Below, piece by piece: positions 8,733 to 16,476 of a stretch of DNA of 38,291 nucleotides. The DNA is from Sphingomonadaceae bacterium (lineage in GTDB: Bacteria; Pseudomonadota; Alphaproteobacteria; Sphingomonadales; Sphingomonadaceae). The notes beneath the pieces are model-generated. The model did not search any database, was not told the DNA's origin, and saw only the letters and a list, made by a program, of their open reading frames with translations. The stretch lies in NCBI GenBank assembly GCA_947375105.1, contig CANCET010000014.1, positions 1-38,291 on the forward strand, in the 5' to 3' direction. Each line of letters begins with the position of its first letter. Positions within the stretch are counted from its first letter, which is position 1. A program made the position numbers and the translations under genes.

Positions 8733-10058
8733 ATGAACCGCATATCGAAGATCGAACCCCAGCAAATGCGCACTGAAGGCTTCGAGCGCTGCCGCATCCT
8801 GTTTGCCGACCAGCTCAATCTCGCGCGCGGCAAATATGTGCCGATGAGCGAGGCGGCGAAGGGCCATGCGCGCATGTGTGTCGGCACGTTCGCGGTAACG
8901 TATGACAAGGCGCTGGTGGCGGCACCGGGCGGCGGCCTGCTGACTGGCCTGCCGGACATGGAAGTGACGTTCGATCCGGCCGACTTGCGCCCCTCGTGGG
9001 AGCCGAACACGCAGATCGCGCTCGGCGCGCTGCGCTTCCAGAACGAACCCTTCGCCCTCTGCGGCCGCTCGGCGCTGGCCCGCGCCATCGAAGCGTGGCG
9101 CGCGCGCGGGCTCGATCCGATGGTCGGTATCGAGATGGAAGCCTATGTCTTCCAGCGCGGCGCGGATGGCCGCTGGGTGCCCTATGAAACGCCGGGCGCC
9201 TTCGTCTACGGCACCGGCCCGTTTGCCGATCCCGCCGGGCTGATCGAGGAAGTATGGGCGACGGCGGCGGCCTGCGGCATTCCCATTGAATCCATCAACG
9301 CCGAATACGACGCCCCGCAGTTCGAGCTGACCTTGCGCTTCGCCGATGCGATGAAAGCGGCGGACGACGCGTTCCTGTTCCGCCAGATGGCGCGCGAGGT
9401 GCTCTACAAGCGCGGCTACCTGCTTTCGTTCCTGCCCAAGCCCTTTGCTGAAAAGAGCGGCAGCGGCCTGCATTTCAACCTCAGCTTCACCGGGGCCGAT
9501 GGCGGCAACGTGTTTGCCAACGACGTGGCCAGCGGCACGCTGTCGCCCACGATGCAGGGCGCCATTGCCGGCATGCTGCACCACCATGAGGCGCTCAGCG
9601 CAATCATGGCGCCGCTGACGCAAAGCTACGCACGCCTCCAGCCTGCCAGCCTTTCCGGCTACTGGGCCAACTGGGGTATCGATCATCGCAGCGTCACCGT
9701 GCGCGTGTCAGCCGAGACAGGCTCTGCCGCGCGGATCGAGCACCGCATGGCTGATTGTGCCGCCAGCCCCTATTTCGCGATGGCCGCGCTGCTTCAGGCA
9801 GGTCTGCTCGGCCTTGAAAGCGGCTATGAGCTTCCGCCGGAAGAAGTGAACGACGGGCTGGAGACCATCAGCACCGATCGTCATGCCCCGCACGATCTCG
9901 GCAGCGCGCTCGATGCGCTGGAGGCCGACACGGTGCTTTCCGCCGCGATCGGGCAGGACCTGATCGACAACTTCATCGCGATCAAACGCGAGGAAGTGCG
10001 CATCCTTGAAGGCAAGTCGGCCGAGGAACAGCTCGCCTACTACCTGCACTACATCTGA
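8733..10058 (+). CDS. Glutamine synthetase family protein (gamma-glutamyl amine ligase-like)
   Basis: 441 aa; GIEMEAYVFQ, GIPIESINAEYDAPQFELTL, FAEKSGSGLHFNLSF, RVSAETGSAARIEHRMADCAASPYFAMAALLQAGLLGLE: GS catalytic-domain motifs. Confidence 0.88.
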   Translation: MNRISKIEPQQMRTEGFERCRILFADQLNLARGKYVPMSEAAKGHARMCVGTFAVTYDKALVAAPGGGLLTGLPDMEVTFDPADLRPSWEPNTQIALGALRFQNEPFALCGRSALARAIEAWRARGLDPMVGIEMEAYVFQRGADGRWVPYETPGAFVYGTGPFADPAGLIEEVWATAAACGIPIESINAEYDAPQFELTLRFADAMKAADDAFLFRQMAREVLYKRGYLLSFLPKPFAEKSGSGLHFNLSFTGADGGNVFANDVASGTLSPTMQGAIAGMLHHHEALSAIMAPLTQSYARLQPASLSGYWANWGIDHRSVTVRVSAETGSAARIEHRMADCAASPYFAMAALLQAGLLGLESGYELPPEEVNDGLETISTDRHAPHDLGSALDALEADTVLSAAIGQDLIDNFIAIKREEVRILEGKSAEEQLAYYLHYI

Positions 10059-10068
10059 CGGGAACCCC

Positions 10069-11529
10069 ATGCGCGACCGCATCGACATCGACGGCATTTC
10101 CGTTTCGCCGGACCATTTCATCGGCGGACGGCGCGTCACGTCGGCTGAAACCTTCGAAACGCGCTGCCCGTTCGATTGGTCGCGCAAGCTGGCAGATGTT
10201 GCACGCGGCGACGCGCAGACTGCCGCGCTTGCTGCAGAGGCGGCGAGTGCAGCATTTCCGGCGTGGGCCGCGCTGACGGCAGCCCAGCGCGGGGCCTATC
10301 TCCACCGTCTCGCCGACCTGATCGAGGCCAATGTCGAAAAGCTCGCCATGGTCGAGTGCCTCGATATGGGCATGCTGCTCGAAAGCCTGCGCCTGAGGGT
10401 GATCTTGCGCGGCGCGGCCAATTTCCGGAACTATGCGGATCTCGCGACCGATCACGAGGAACGCGTGTGGTCCTCGCGCGGCACGCTCAATCGCGTGATC
10501 CGCATGCCGGCCGGCCCGGCGCTCATCATCACCCCGTGGAATGCGCCATTCATGCTCTCCACGTGGAAGTGTGCGCCGGCGCTCGCGGCGGGCAACACAG
10601 TGATCCTCAAGCCTGCCGATTGGTCTCCGCTGTCTGCATCGGTGCTGGCTGACCTGATCGAGGAAGCCGGCTTCCCCGCTGGCGTGTTCAACATCGTGCA
10701 GGGCCTCGGCGCAGAACTGGGCAATGCGCTCACGTCCAATCCCCGCATCAAGCGTATCAGCTTCACCGGCTCGGTCCCCACCGCACGGATCATCGGCAAG
10801 GCTGCGGCGGAAAACATCGTGCCTTTCACCGCCGAACTTGGCGGCAAATCACCACTGCTCGTATTCGCCGACGCCGATATCGATGCCGCCGCAAAGAAGG
10901 CGGCAGGCCAGTTCGACGATAGCGGGCAGGTCTGCATGGCCGGCACACGGATCATCGTCGAGGAGAGCGTGAAAGACGCGTTCCTCGCCAAATTCCACGC
11001 CTATGCCGATGCGCATGTGATGGGCGACAGCCGCGATCCGGCGACCACGATGTCCGCGCTGATCCACCCCGTTCATGCGGACCGCGTCCTCGGCTTTATC
11101 GACCGCGCGCGCGCCGCAGGTGACACCATCGTGCGCGGAGGCAAGCGCTGGAAAGAGGGCGCAAACTGGATCGAGCCGACGCTGATCGAGCCGAAGGACA
11201 ACCAGAGCGAAGTGGTCCAGAGCGAAGTCTTCGGCCCGGTGCTCACCTTCCAGACCTTCAGGGACGAAGCGGAAGGCGTGATGCTCGCCAACTCGACCGC
11301 CTATGGCCTGTCCGGCATCGTCTACACCGGCAGCGAAGAACGCGCGCAGCGCGTGGGCCGCCTGGTTCGCGGCGGCACGGTGTGGGTCAACACCTTCCTT
11401 GTCCGCGATCTGACCGCACCGTTCGGCGGGATCGGCATTTCCGGCATCGGGCGCGAGGGCGGCGACTATGCGCTCGATTTCCACTCGGACCTCAAGACGC
11501 TGCAAATCCTCGAGGGCAGTGTCAGCTGA
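10069..11529 (+). CDS. Aldehyde dehydrogenase (NAD(P)+)
   Basis: LIITPWNAPFMLSTWKCAPALAAGNTVILKPADWSPLS, SFTGSVPTARIIGKAAAENIVPFTAELGGKSPLLVFADADID, FDDSGQVCMAGTR, LTAPFGGIGISGIGREGG. Confidence 0.9.
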   Translation: MRDRIDIDGISVSPDHFIGGRRVTSAETFETRCPFDWSRKLADVARGDAQTAALAAEAASAAFPAWAALTAAQRGAYLHRLADLIEANVEKLAMVECLDMGMLLESLRLRVILRGAANFRNYADLATDHEERVWSSRGTLNRVIRMPAGPALIITPWNAPFMLSTWKCAPALAAGNTVILKPADWSPLSASVLADLIEEAGFPAGVFNIVQGLGAELGNALTSNPRIKRISFTGSVPTARIIGKAAAENIVPFTAELGGKSPLLVFADADIDAAAKKAAGQFDDSGQVCMAGTRIIVEESVKDAFLAKFHAYADAHVMGDSRDPATTMSALIHPVHADRVLGFIDRARAAGDTIVRGGKRWKEGANWIEPTLIEPKDNQSEVVQSEVFGPVLTFQTFRDEAEGVMLANSTAYGLSGIVYTGSEERAQRVGRLVRGGTVWVNTFLVRDLTAPFGGIGISGIGREGGDYALDFHSDLKTLQILEGSVS

Positions 11530-11533
11530 ACAG

Positions 11534-11595
11534 CTGCGTCAGCGTCCGCTTCGCAGGCGCTTTGAGTCACTGCGTCAGCGTCCCGCTTCGCAGGC
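11534..11595. repeat. Tandem near-identical hairpin-forming direct repeats at convergent gene junction
   Basis: ctgcgtcagcgtccgcttcgcaggc (11534-11558) and ctgcgtcagcgtcccgcttcgcaggc (11570-11595); 36 bp offset, 1-nt difference; each can fold CTGCG..AGCG/CGCT..CGCAG. Confidence 0.8.
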
Positions 11596-12813
11596 TGGCA
11601 CATCAAGCCGCGAGGACCTGCCGACCAGCGCGCAGGCGTCGACAACGCCGCGCGGGCCCAGCAGCGACGCCGCCGAGGCAGACTTGCCCGAACCGGCCAA
11701 CTGGCGCAGCAAGGCGGCAAGCCCGCTGACATGGGCGGCTGCAAACGAGCTGCCGCTGACGACGCTCCATTTTCCGTCCGGCTCGGTTGTCGGCACGTCT
11801 TCGCCCGGCGCGATGTAGACGGACGGCTCGCCACCAGACAGGCGCGCTGCTGCGACCGGAACCACGCCCTTGACGAAGGCCGGGAAGCTGGCGCGCGGGT
11901 TTTTCGCATCGACTGCCGCGACAATCGTGATGCCGCGCGCAAGGCCAAGATCGATCAGCCCCCCAAGTAGCCGGTCGGCCGGGCCGGTGAGCGAAAGGTT
12001 GATCACATTGGCGCGGTTCTCGATGGCAAAGGTGAGCGCCTTGGCGAGGCTGAGCGTGTCGCACACGGTGATGCCGCCATAGGGTCTTTCCCAGCAGGCG
12101 CGCAGGCCCAGGATGCGCGCGCCCGGCGCGACCCCGGCTATGCCCATGCCATTGCCCGGCCGCGCGCCGATGATCCCGGCAACCCCCGTCCCGTGGCGTT
12201 CCGCCGCAGGATGCCCGGGCGCCGCAAAATCGCGCGAGGCCGCGATCTGGCCGGCGAGATCGGGGTGACCGGTGTCGATCTGGCTGTCGATGATGGCGAT
12301 GGTCACGCCCTTGCCGGTGGTCAGCCGGTGGAGCGGGGCAAGGTGCCACGGCTGCGCCGGTGACAGCCGGTCGTTGTAGGGCTGCGCTGCAGCGGCCGCG
12401 CCCTGCATGTTGAATTCATTGAGCGGCTGCGACCATGCCACCCCGGGCAGCTTGGTCAGCTCTGCCGAGACCGCATCGGGCGAACGGCCATCGCGCACTT
12501 CCATCACGATGCAATCGACACCGACGAGCTGCATAGGCCAGCTTTCGACAACGCTCAGTCCATGCTCGCGCGCAATCCTGCGGGCAAGGCGCAGACGCGC
12601 CTGTTCGCCCATCGCATCGCCATAGGCGCCGCCGTAGTCCCCGCCCGCACGGAAATGTTCCGCGCCAAGCCGCAGCATGACCATGACCCGTTGCGCGGCA
12701 GGCGCAGCGCTTTCCATGGCCGGGGCGGATGCCTCCTCGGCCCCCGCCGCCGCCGTGCCGCCCAGCGCGAGCAGCATGCCGGCAAACAGGCGCAAGGCGA
12801 AGCCGCAGTTCAT
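11575..12813 (-). CDS. Secreted S8 family subtilisin-like serine protease
   Basis: 412 aa; signal peptide; catalytic blocks VTIAIIDSQIDTGHPDL, ERHGTGVAGIIGARPGNGMGIAGVAPGA, VVSGSSFAAAHVSGLAALL; N-terminal prodomain-like segment (about aa 42-137). Confidence 0.92.
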   Translation of the reverse strand: MNCGFALRLFAGMLLALGGTAAAGAEEASAPAMESAAPAAQRVMVMLRLGAEHFRAGGDYGGAYGDAMGEQARLRLARRIAREHGLSVVESWPMQLVGVDCIVMEVRDGRSPDAVSAELTKLPGVAWSQPLNEFNMQGAAAAAQPYNDRLSPAQPWHLAPLHRLTTGKGVTIAIIDSQIDTGHPDLAGQIAASRDFAAPGHPAAERHGTGVAGIIGARPGNGMGIAGVAPGARILGLRACWERPYGGITVCDTLSLAKALTFAIENRANVINLSLTGPADRLLGGLIDLGLARGITIVAAVDAKNPRASFPAFVKGVVPVAAARLSGGEPSVYIAPGEDVPTTEPDGKWSVVSGSSFAAAHVSGLAALLRQLAGSGKSASAASLLGPRGVVDACALVGRSSRLDVPACEAGR

Positions 12814-13475
12814 TGCCCCGCTCCGTCAAGCGGCTCGGCCATGATCACACGCGGATCGGAGCGCAAGGCTTCAAGCGTGGCCGTGCGCCGTCCGGGGGCG
12901 ACCGCAGCCTTCCACGCGCCGGCTTGATTGGGCTTGCCAAGCAGTTGCAAGCCCGAAGCAGCGGCAAGGCGGCTGGCTTCATCCTCGGCAATGCCAGGCG
13001 CGAAGCGGACGAGCGCATTGGCCTCGCGCGCTGCGGGTGCCGGTGCGGAACTGAGGGTACGGTAGTCTGCGGCCGGATCGACAGCCTGGCCTCCTGGACG
13101 GACGACCGTGACCACCGCGAGCCCAAGGCCGGCCACGAGCGCGACTTGCGCAGCCAGTTTGAGGAACCCGCCGCGAGCCTGTGGGGCGCGCGGCGCTGCG
13201 GCATTCTGCAAACCGCGCTGGTGCCGCACGGCGGCCAGATCGACCACACTGGCACGCGCCGGGCTCGGTGCAAGCCCAAGCCGTGCGAGCAGGTCCGCCG
13301 GGATCTCCGGTTCGGGCGGAACCGCCGCGCGCACGAGATCGTCAATACGGCGCAAGCGTTCCACGCGCCGGGCGAAGGCATCATCACGCTCTGCAAGATC
13401 GGTCATGTGTCGAGCTCCTTCGGCATCCAGCGTGCCGTCCAGCCATGCGGAAATCATTGCGTCATCGGGGGTCAT
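12810..13475 (-). CDS. Transmembrane anti-sigma factor with periplasmic subtilase-prodomain-like C-terminus
   Basis: 221 aa; N-terminal anti-sigma-like DDAMISAWLDGTLDAEGARHMTDLAERDDAFARRVERLRRIDDLVRAAVP; single TM LKLAAQVALVAGLGLAVVTVV; 4 bp overlaps with sigma and protease genes. Confidence 0.8.
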   Translation of the reverse strand: MTPDDAMISAWLDGTLDAEGARHMTDLAERDDAFARRVERLRRIDDLVRAAVPPEPEIPADLLARLGLAPSPARASVVDLAAVRHQRGLQNAAAPRAPQARGGFLKLAAQVALVAGLGLAVVTVVRPGGQAVDPAADYRTLSSAPAPAAREANALVRFAPGIAEDEASRLAAASGLQLLGKPNQAGAWKAAVAPGRRTATLEALRSDPRVIMAEPLDGAGQ

Positions 13476-14011
13476 GCCGCCACCATCCTTTCGGGTCCGC
13501 GCCGCACCCAGGCTTCGACAAACTGCCGCGCCCGCGAGAGCCGGCTCATCACCGTGCCAATCGGGATGCCGAGCAGATCCGCCGCTTCCCGGTAGCTTTG
13601 CCCTTCGAGCACCACTGCGCTCATCACCGCATTCAGTTCTGGCGCCATCGCCGTCAGCGCCGCGCGCACCGCTTCGAGCTCGGAGCGGAACTCCAGCCGT
13701 TGCAGCTCGTCTTCACCCGGCAGTTCGAATGCCGTCTCTATATCGACCGTGATGCCCCGCGTCTTGAGGCTGCGGAACTGGTCGATGTGCAGGTTCGTGG
13801 TCAGCCGGAACAGCCAGTTTTCGAGGCTGGTGCCCGCCTGCCACTGATCGAGCCGTGCAAGTGCGCGTTCAACCGCCGCTTGCAGTAGATCATCACCGCG
13901 ATCGACATCTCCGCCGGCCAGCCCGCGGCAAAAGCGCCGCAGCCGGGGCAGGAACGCCACGATGCGGGCGCGCAGCGCCTCCTGGCCTTCAAGAACGTGA
14001 CTGGTGGTCAT
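13472..14011 (-). CDS. ECF sigma factor (sigma-70 family)
   Basis: 179 aa; region 2 DDLLQAAVERALARLDQWQAGTSLENWLFRLTTNLHIDQFRSLK; region 4 LNAVMSAVVLEGQSYREAADLLGIPIGTVMSRLSRARQFV. Confidence 0.92.
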   Translation of the reverse strand: MTTSHVLEGQEALRARIVAFLPRLRRFCRGLAGGDVDRGDDLLQAAVERALARLDQWQAGTSLENWLFRLTTNLHIDQFRSLKTRGITVDIETAFELPGEDELQRLEFRSELEAVRAALTAMAPELNAVMSAVVLEGQSYREAADLLGIPIGTVMSRLSRARQFVEAWVRRGPERMVAA

Positions 14012-14320
14012 CCGGATTCCGTTAGTCCTGTCTTCACTACGTCAACGAAACAGAAACTGGTCTATTCTGCATTTGTCGTAAAAAACTTTTTTCCAGCCAT
14101 TTCGCACCCTGCCCGTTAACCAGCAAACGCGCGGCAATTACGCGGATTTTGCAAATTCCGGTGCCAGCGCGTTCAAGCAAACCGGCGCTGCATGGAGTGA
14201 TCCACGGCGGAAAAATCAACCGCGCCCAGAATAAACATGCCCGGGCCTCCGTTCATTTCCACAGGTACTTGTTTCGACAAGCCGCCATCCGCCAAGGATT
14301 GTTGCAGAGGGAATAACACA

Positions 14321-15598
14321 ATGTCCGATCTTTATAAATTTGTTGTCGATGGCAGCACCGTAAACTGGTTCGAGCAGCAGGACGATGGCTCGTTCACGCC
14401 CGAAGACCTCAAGCTCAACCAGACCCTGTCGTTCGATGCGGCAACGGGCGATGTCACGCTGACGTCGACGTATGCGCAATACGTCCGCTTGCAGGTCTTC
14501 CACCAGACCCTCGACACAACCGACGATGCCTCGCTCTACACCAAGCCGGAGACCAGCTTCACCGCGCTCGACGGGACCCCGATCACGGGCGTTTCCGGCG
14601 GCGGCCACCACGGCGCCGATGATCCGGGCATTCCCGAACTGAACCAGCACGGCGGCGCGGATGATCTGGACCATGACGGGAACGATGACGACCACGTCAC
14701 CGGCACCAGCGGCGATGATACCGCCAGCGGCGGCTTCGGCGATGACACGATCCACGGCGGCAGCGGCAAGGACAGCCTTTCGGGCGATGCCGGTGACGAC
14801 ACCCTGTCCGGCGACCTGGGCAATGACAGCCTCTCGGGCGGCGCGGGCTTCGACGACCTCCACGGCGGCCGTGGCAACGACCATCTGAACGGCGGCGCGG
14901 ACGATGATATCCTGTCGGGCGACGCGGGCGTGGACGTTCTGAACGGCGGCAGCGGGAACGACCACCTGAACGGCGGCAGCGGTAACGATCACCTGAACGG
15001 CGGCGCAAATGACGACGCCCTTTCCGGCGATGCCGGCAACGACACGCTTTCCGGCGGCAGCGGCAACGACGACCTTTCCGGCGGCAACGGCGTGGATGAT
15101 CTGTCGGGCGGCCTTGGCGACGACCACGCTGCAGGTGGCCGGGGCAACGACAGCATCAAGGGCAATGCCGGTGATGACACGCTCTCGGGTAACGAAGGCA
15201 ATGACAAGATCGACGGTGGCACGGGCGACGACACCATTGCGGGCGGTGCCGGCAAGGACGTTGTGACGGGCGGGCTTGGTGCCGACCACTTCACCTTCGA
15301 TGACGGCGATCTTTCGGGCAAAGGCCTCAAGACCGCCGACGTGATCACCGATTTCCACCATAGCGAAGGCGACCTGATCGATCTGAGCGCAATCGACGCC
15401 GATACCATGACCACGGGCGATCAGGCCTTCACGTTCATCGGCACGGATGCCTTCAGCCACACTGCGGGCGAACTGCACCTCGATATCGTCGGCTCGAAGA
15501 TGCTGCTTTCAGGCGATACCAATGGCGACGGCCTCGCCGATTTTGCCATAAGCCTCGCCGGGACCACGCCGCTCGTCCTTGCTGACTTCGTGCTCTGA
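14321..15598 (+). CDS. RTX calcium-binding protein (type I secretion substrate-like), no recognisable catalytic domain
   Basis: 22 contiguous GGxGxDxLx-type nonapeptides (nt 14702-15295), followed by serralysin-C-terminal-like HFTFDDGDLSGKGLKTADVITDFHHSEGDLIDLSAIDAD..., ending ...LADFVL. Confidence 0.9.
   Translation: MSDLYKFVVDGSTVNWFEQQDDGSFTPEDLKLNQTLSFDAATGDVTLTSTYAQYVRLQVFHQTLDTTDDASLYTKPETSFTALDGTPITGVSGGGHHGADDPGIPELNQHGGADDLDHDGNDDDHVTGTSGDDTASGGFGDDTIHGGSGKDSLSGDAGDDTLSGDLGNDSLSGGAGFDDLHGGRGNDHLNGGADDDILSGDAGVDVLNGGSGNDHLNGGSGNDHLNGGANDDALSGDAGNDTLSGGSGNDDLSGGNGVDDLSGGLGDDHAAGGRGNDSIKGNAGDDTLSGNEGNDKIDGGTGDDTIAGGAGKDVVTGGLGADHFTFDDGDLSGKGLKTADVITDFHHSEGDLIDLSAIDADTMTTGDQAFTFIGTDAFSHTAGELHLDIVGSKMLLSGDTNGDGLADFAISLAGTTPLVLADFVL
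14702..15295 (+). repeat. RTX nonapeptide-encoding 27-bp tandem repeat block (22 units)
   Basis: Counted in translation from GTSGDDTAS to GGLGADHFT; units 10 and 11 (GGSGNDHLN) are identical at protein level and nearly so in DNA. Confidence 0.9.
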
Positions 15599-15621
15599 TC
15601 CCCGCGAGTTGGCAACGAACG

Positions 15622-15660
15622 GCGGCCCCGGTGTCCTCGCGGCACCGGGGCCGCTTCTTT
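15622..15660. terminator. Intrinsic terminator between convergent RTX and TetR genes
   Basis: GCGGCCCCGGTG-tcctcgcgg-CACCGGGGCCGC, 12 bp perfect stem followed by ttcttt. Confidence 0.8.
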
Positions 15661-15666
15661 GTGCGC

Positions 15667-16320
15667 TCAGCCAGGAAGGCTGAAAGTGCGAACGATATCG
15701 ATGAACGAGCGGATGGCGATTTGTTCCACCGCCGGCAGCCGATCAGCAAACGGCATGCGGTACCCGGCAAATACGGTGAGGCCTTCCATCGATGCGGATA
15801 TGAACAGCGCCAGATCAAAGCGCGCCGCCTCGGGCAGGTCCGGGCGCATTTCGGCGATGATCTCGACCAGCGGCGCTCGGGCGCGGGCATAGAGTTCGTG
15901 GACGAGCCCGTGGACAAACGCGTCGTGATTGGCGAGCGCCCAGAGTTCGGGAAACAGCCGTGTCGTTTTCTTGCTGCCGATATCCTCGATGATCAGCCCG
16001 CACACCCGTGCGAGCCGCTCCTCGAGCGGCACGCCCGGCGCATCGACAATCGCGGCAAACTCCACTTCATAGCTGCTGAGGACAGCGTTGAGCAGCTCGC
16101 GCACCAGATCTTCGCGCGTGGGATAGTGATAGGTCAGATTGCCGAGGCGCATGCCGCAGGCTGCGGCAATCCGCCGCATCGACATCGCGCGATAGCCTTC
16201 CTCGATCAGGATATGCAGCGCGGTGCGCAAGATCAGTTCGCGCGTTTCATAGCCCTTGGCATAACCGCCCTCACGCCCGGGCATCAGCAGGTCTGTGACC
16301 AGCTTGGGGATCTGATCCAT
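15667..16320 (-). CDS. TetR family transcriptional regulator
   Basis: 217 aa; RELILRTALHILIEEGYRAMSMRRIAAACGMRLGNLTYHYPTREDLVRELL. Confidence 0.9.
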   Translation of the reverse strand: MDQIPKLVTDLLMPGREGGYAKGYETRELILRTALHILIEEGYRAMSMRRIAAACGMRLGNLTYHYPTREDLVRELLNAVLSSYEVEFAAIVDAPGVPLEERLARVCGLIIEDIGSKKTTRLFPELWALANHDAFVHGLVHELYARARAPLVEIIAEMRPDLPEAARFDLALFISASMEGLTVFAGYRMPFADRLPAVEQIAIRSFIDIVRTFSLPG

Positions 16321-16378
16321 CTCGTACTCCGGTGTTGGCGCGCCGCGCGAGACACGAGCCTAACGTAACGGCAAATTA

Positions 16379-16408
16379 TGTCCAACGTCCGATTTAGGAC
16401 AGTTGACA
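16379..16408. promoter_or_regulatory. Candidate TetR operator / promoter in divergent region
   Basis: 30 bp imperfect palindrome TGTCCAACGTCC-GATTTA-GGACAGTTGACA (9/12 arm matches; inner GTCC/GGAC perfect); right end forms TTGACA. Confidence 0.5.
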
Positions 16409-16476
16409 ATTTTATGCGGTTTGGGCCACGGTGCCAGTGGGAAAGCGGGGTTCACCCGTTTTGAAAGGGGATTACA

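Noticed and set aside
14938-15006. 27-bp DNA tandem repeats as an independent satellite
   Set aside because: Explained by RTX nonapeptide coding.
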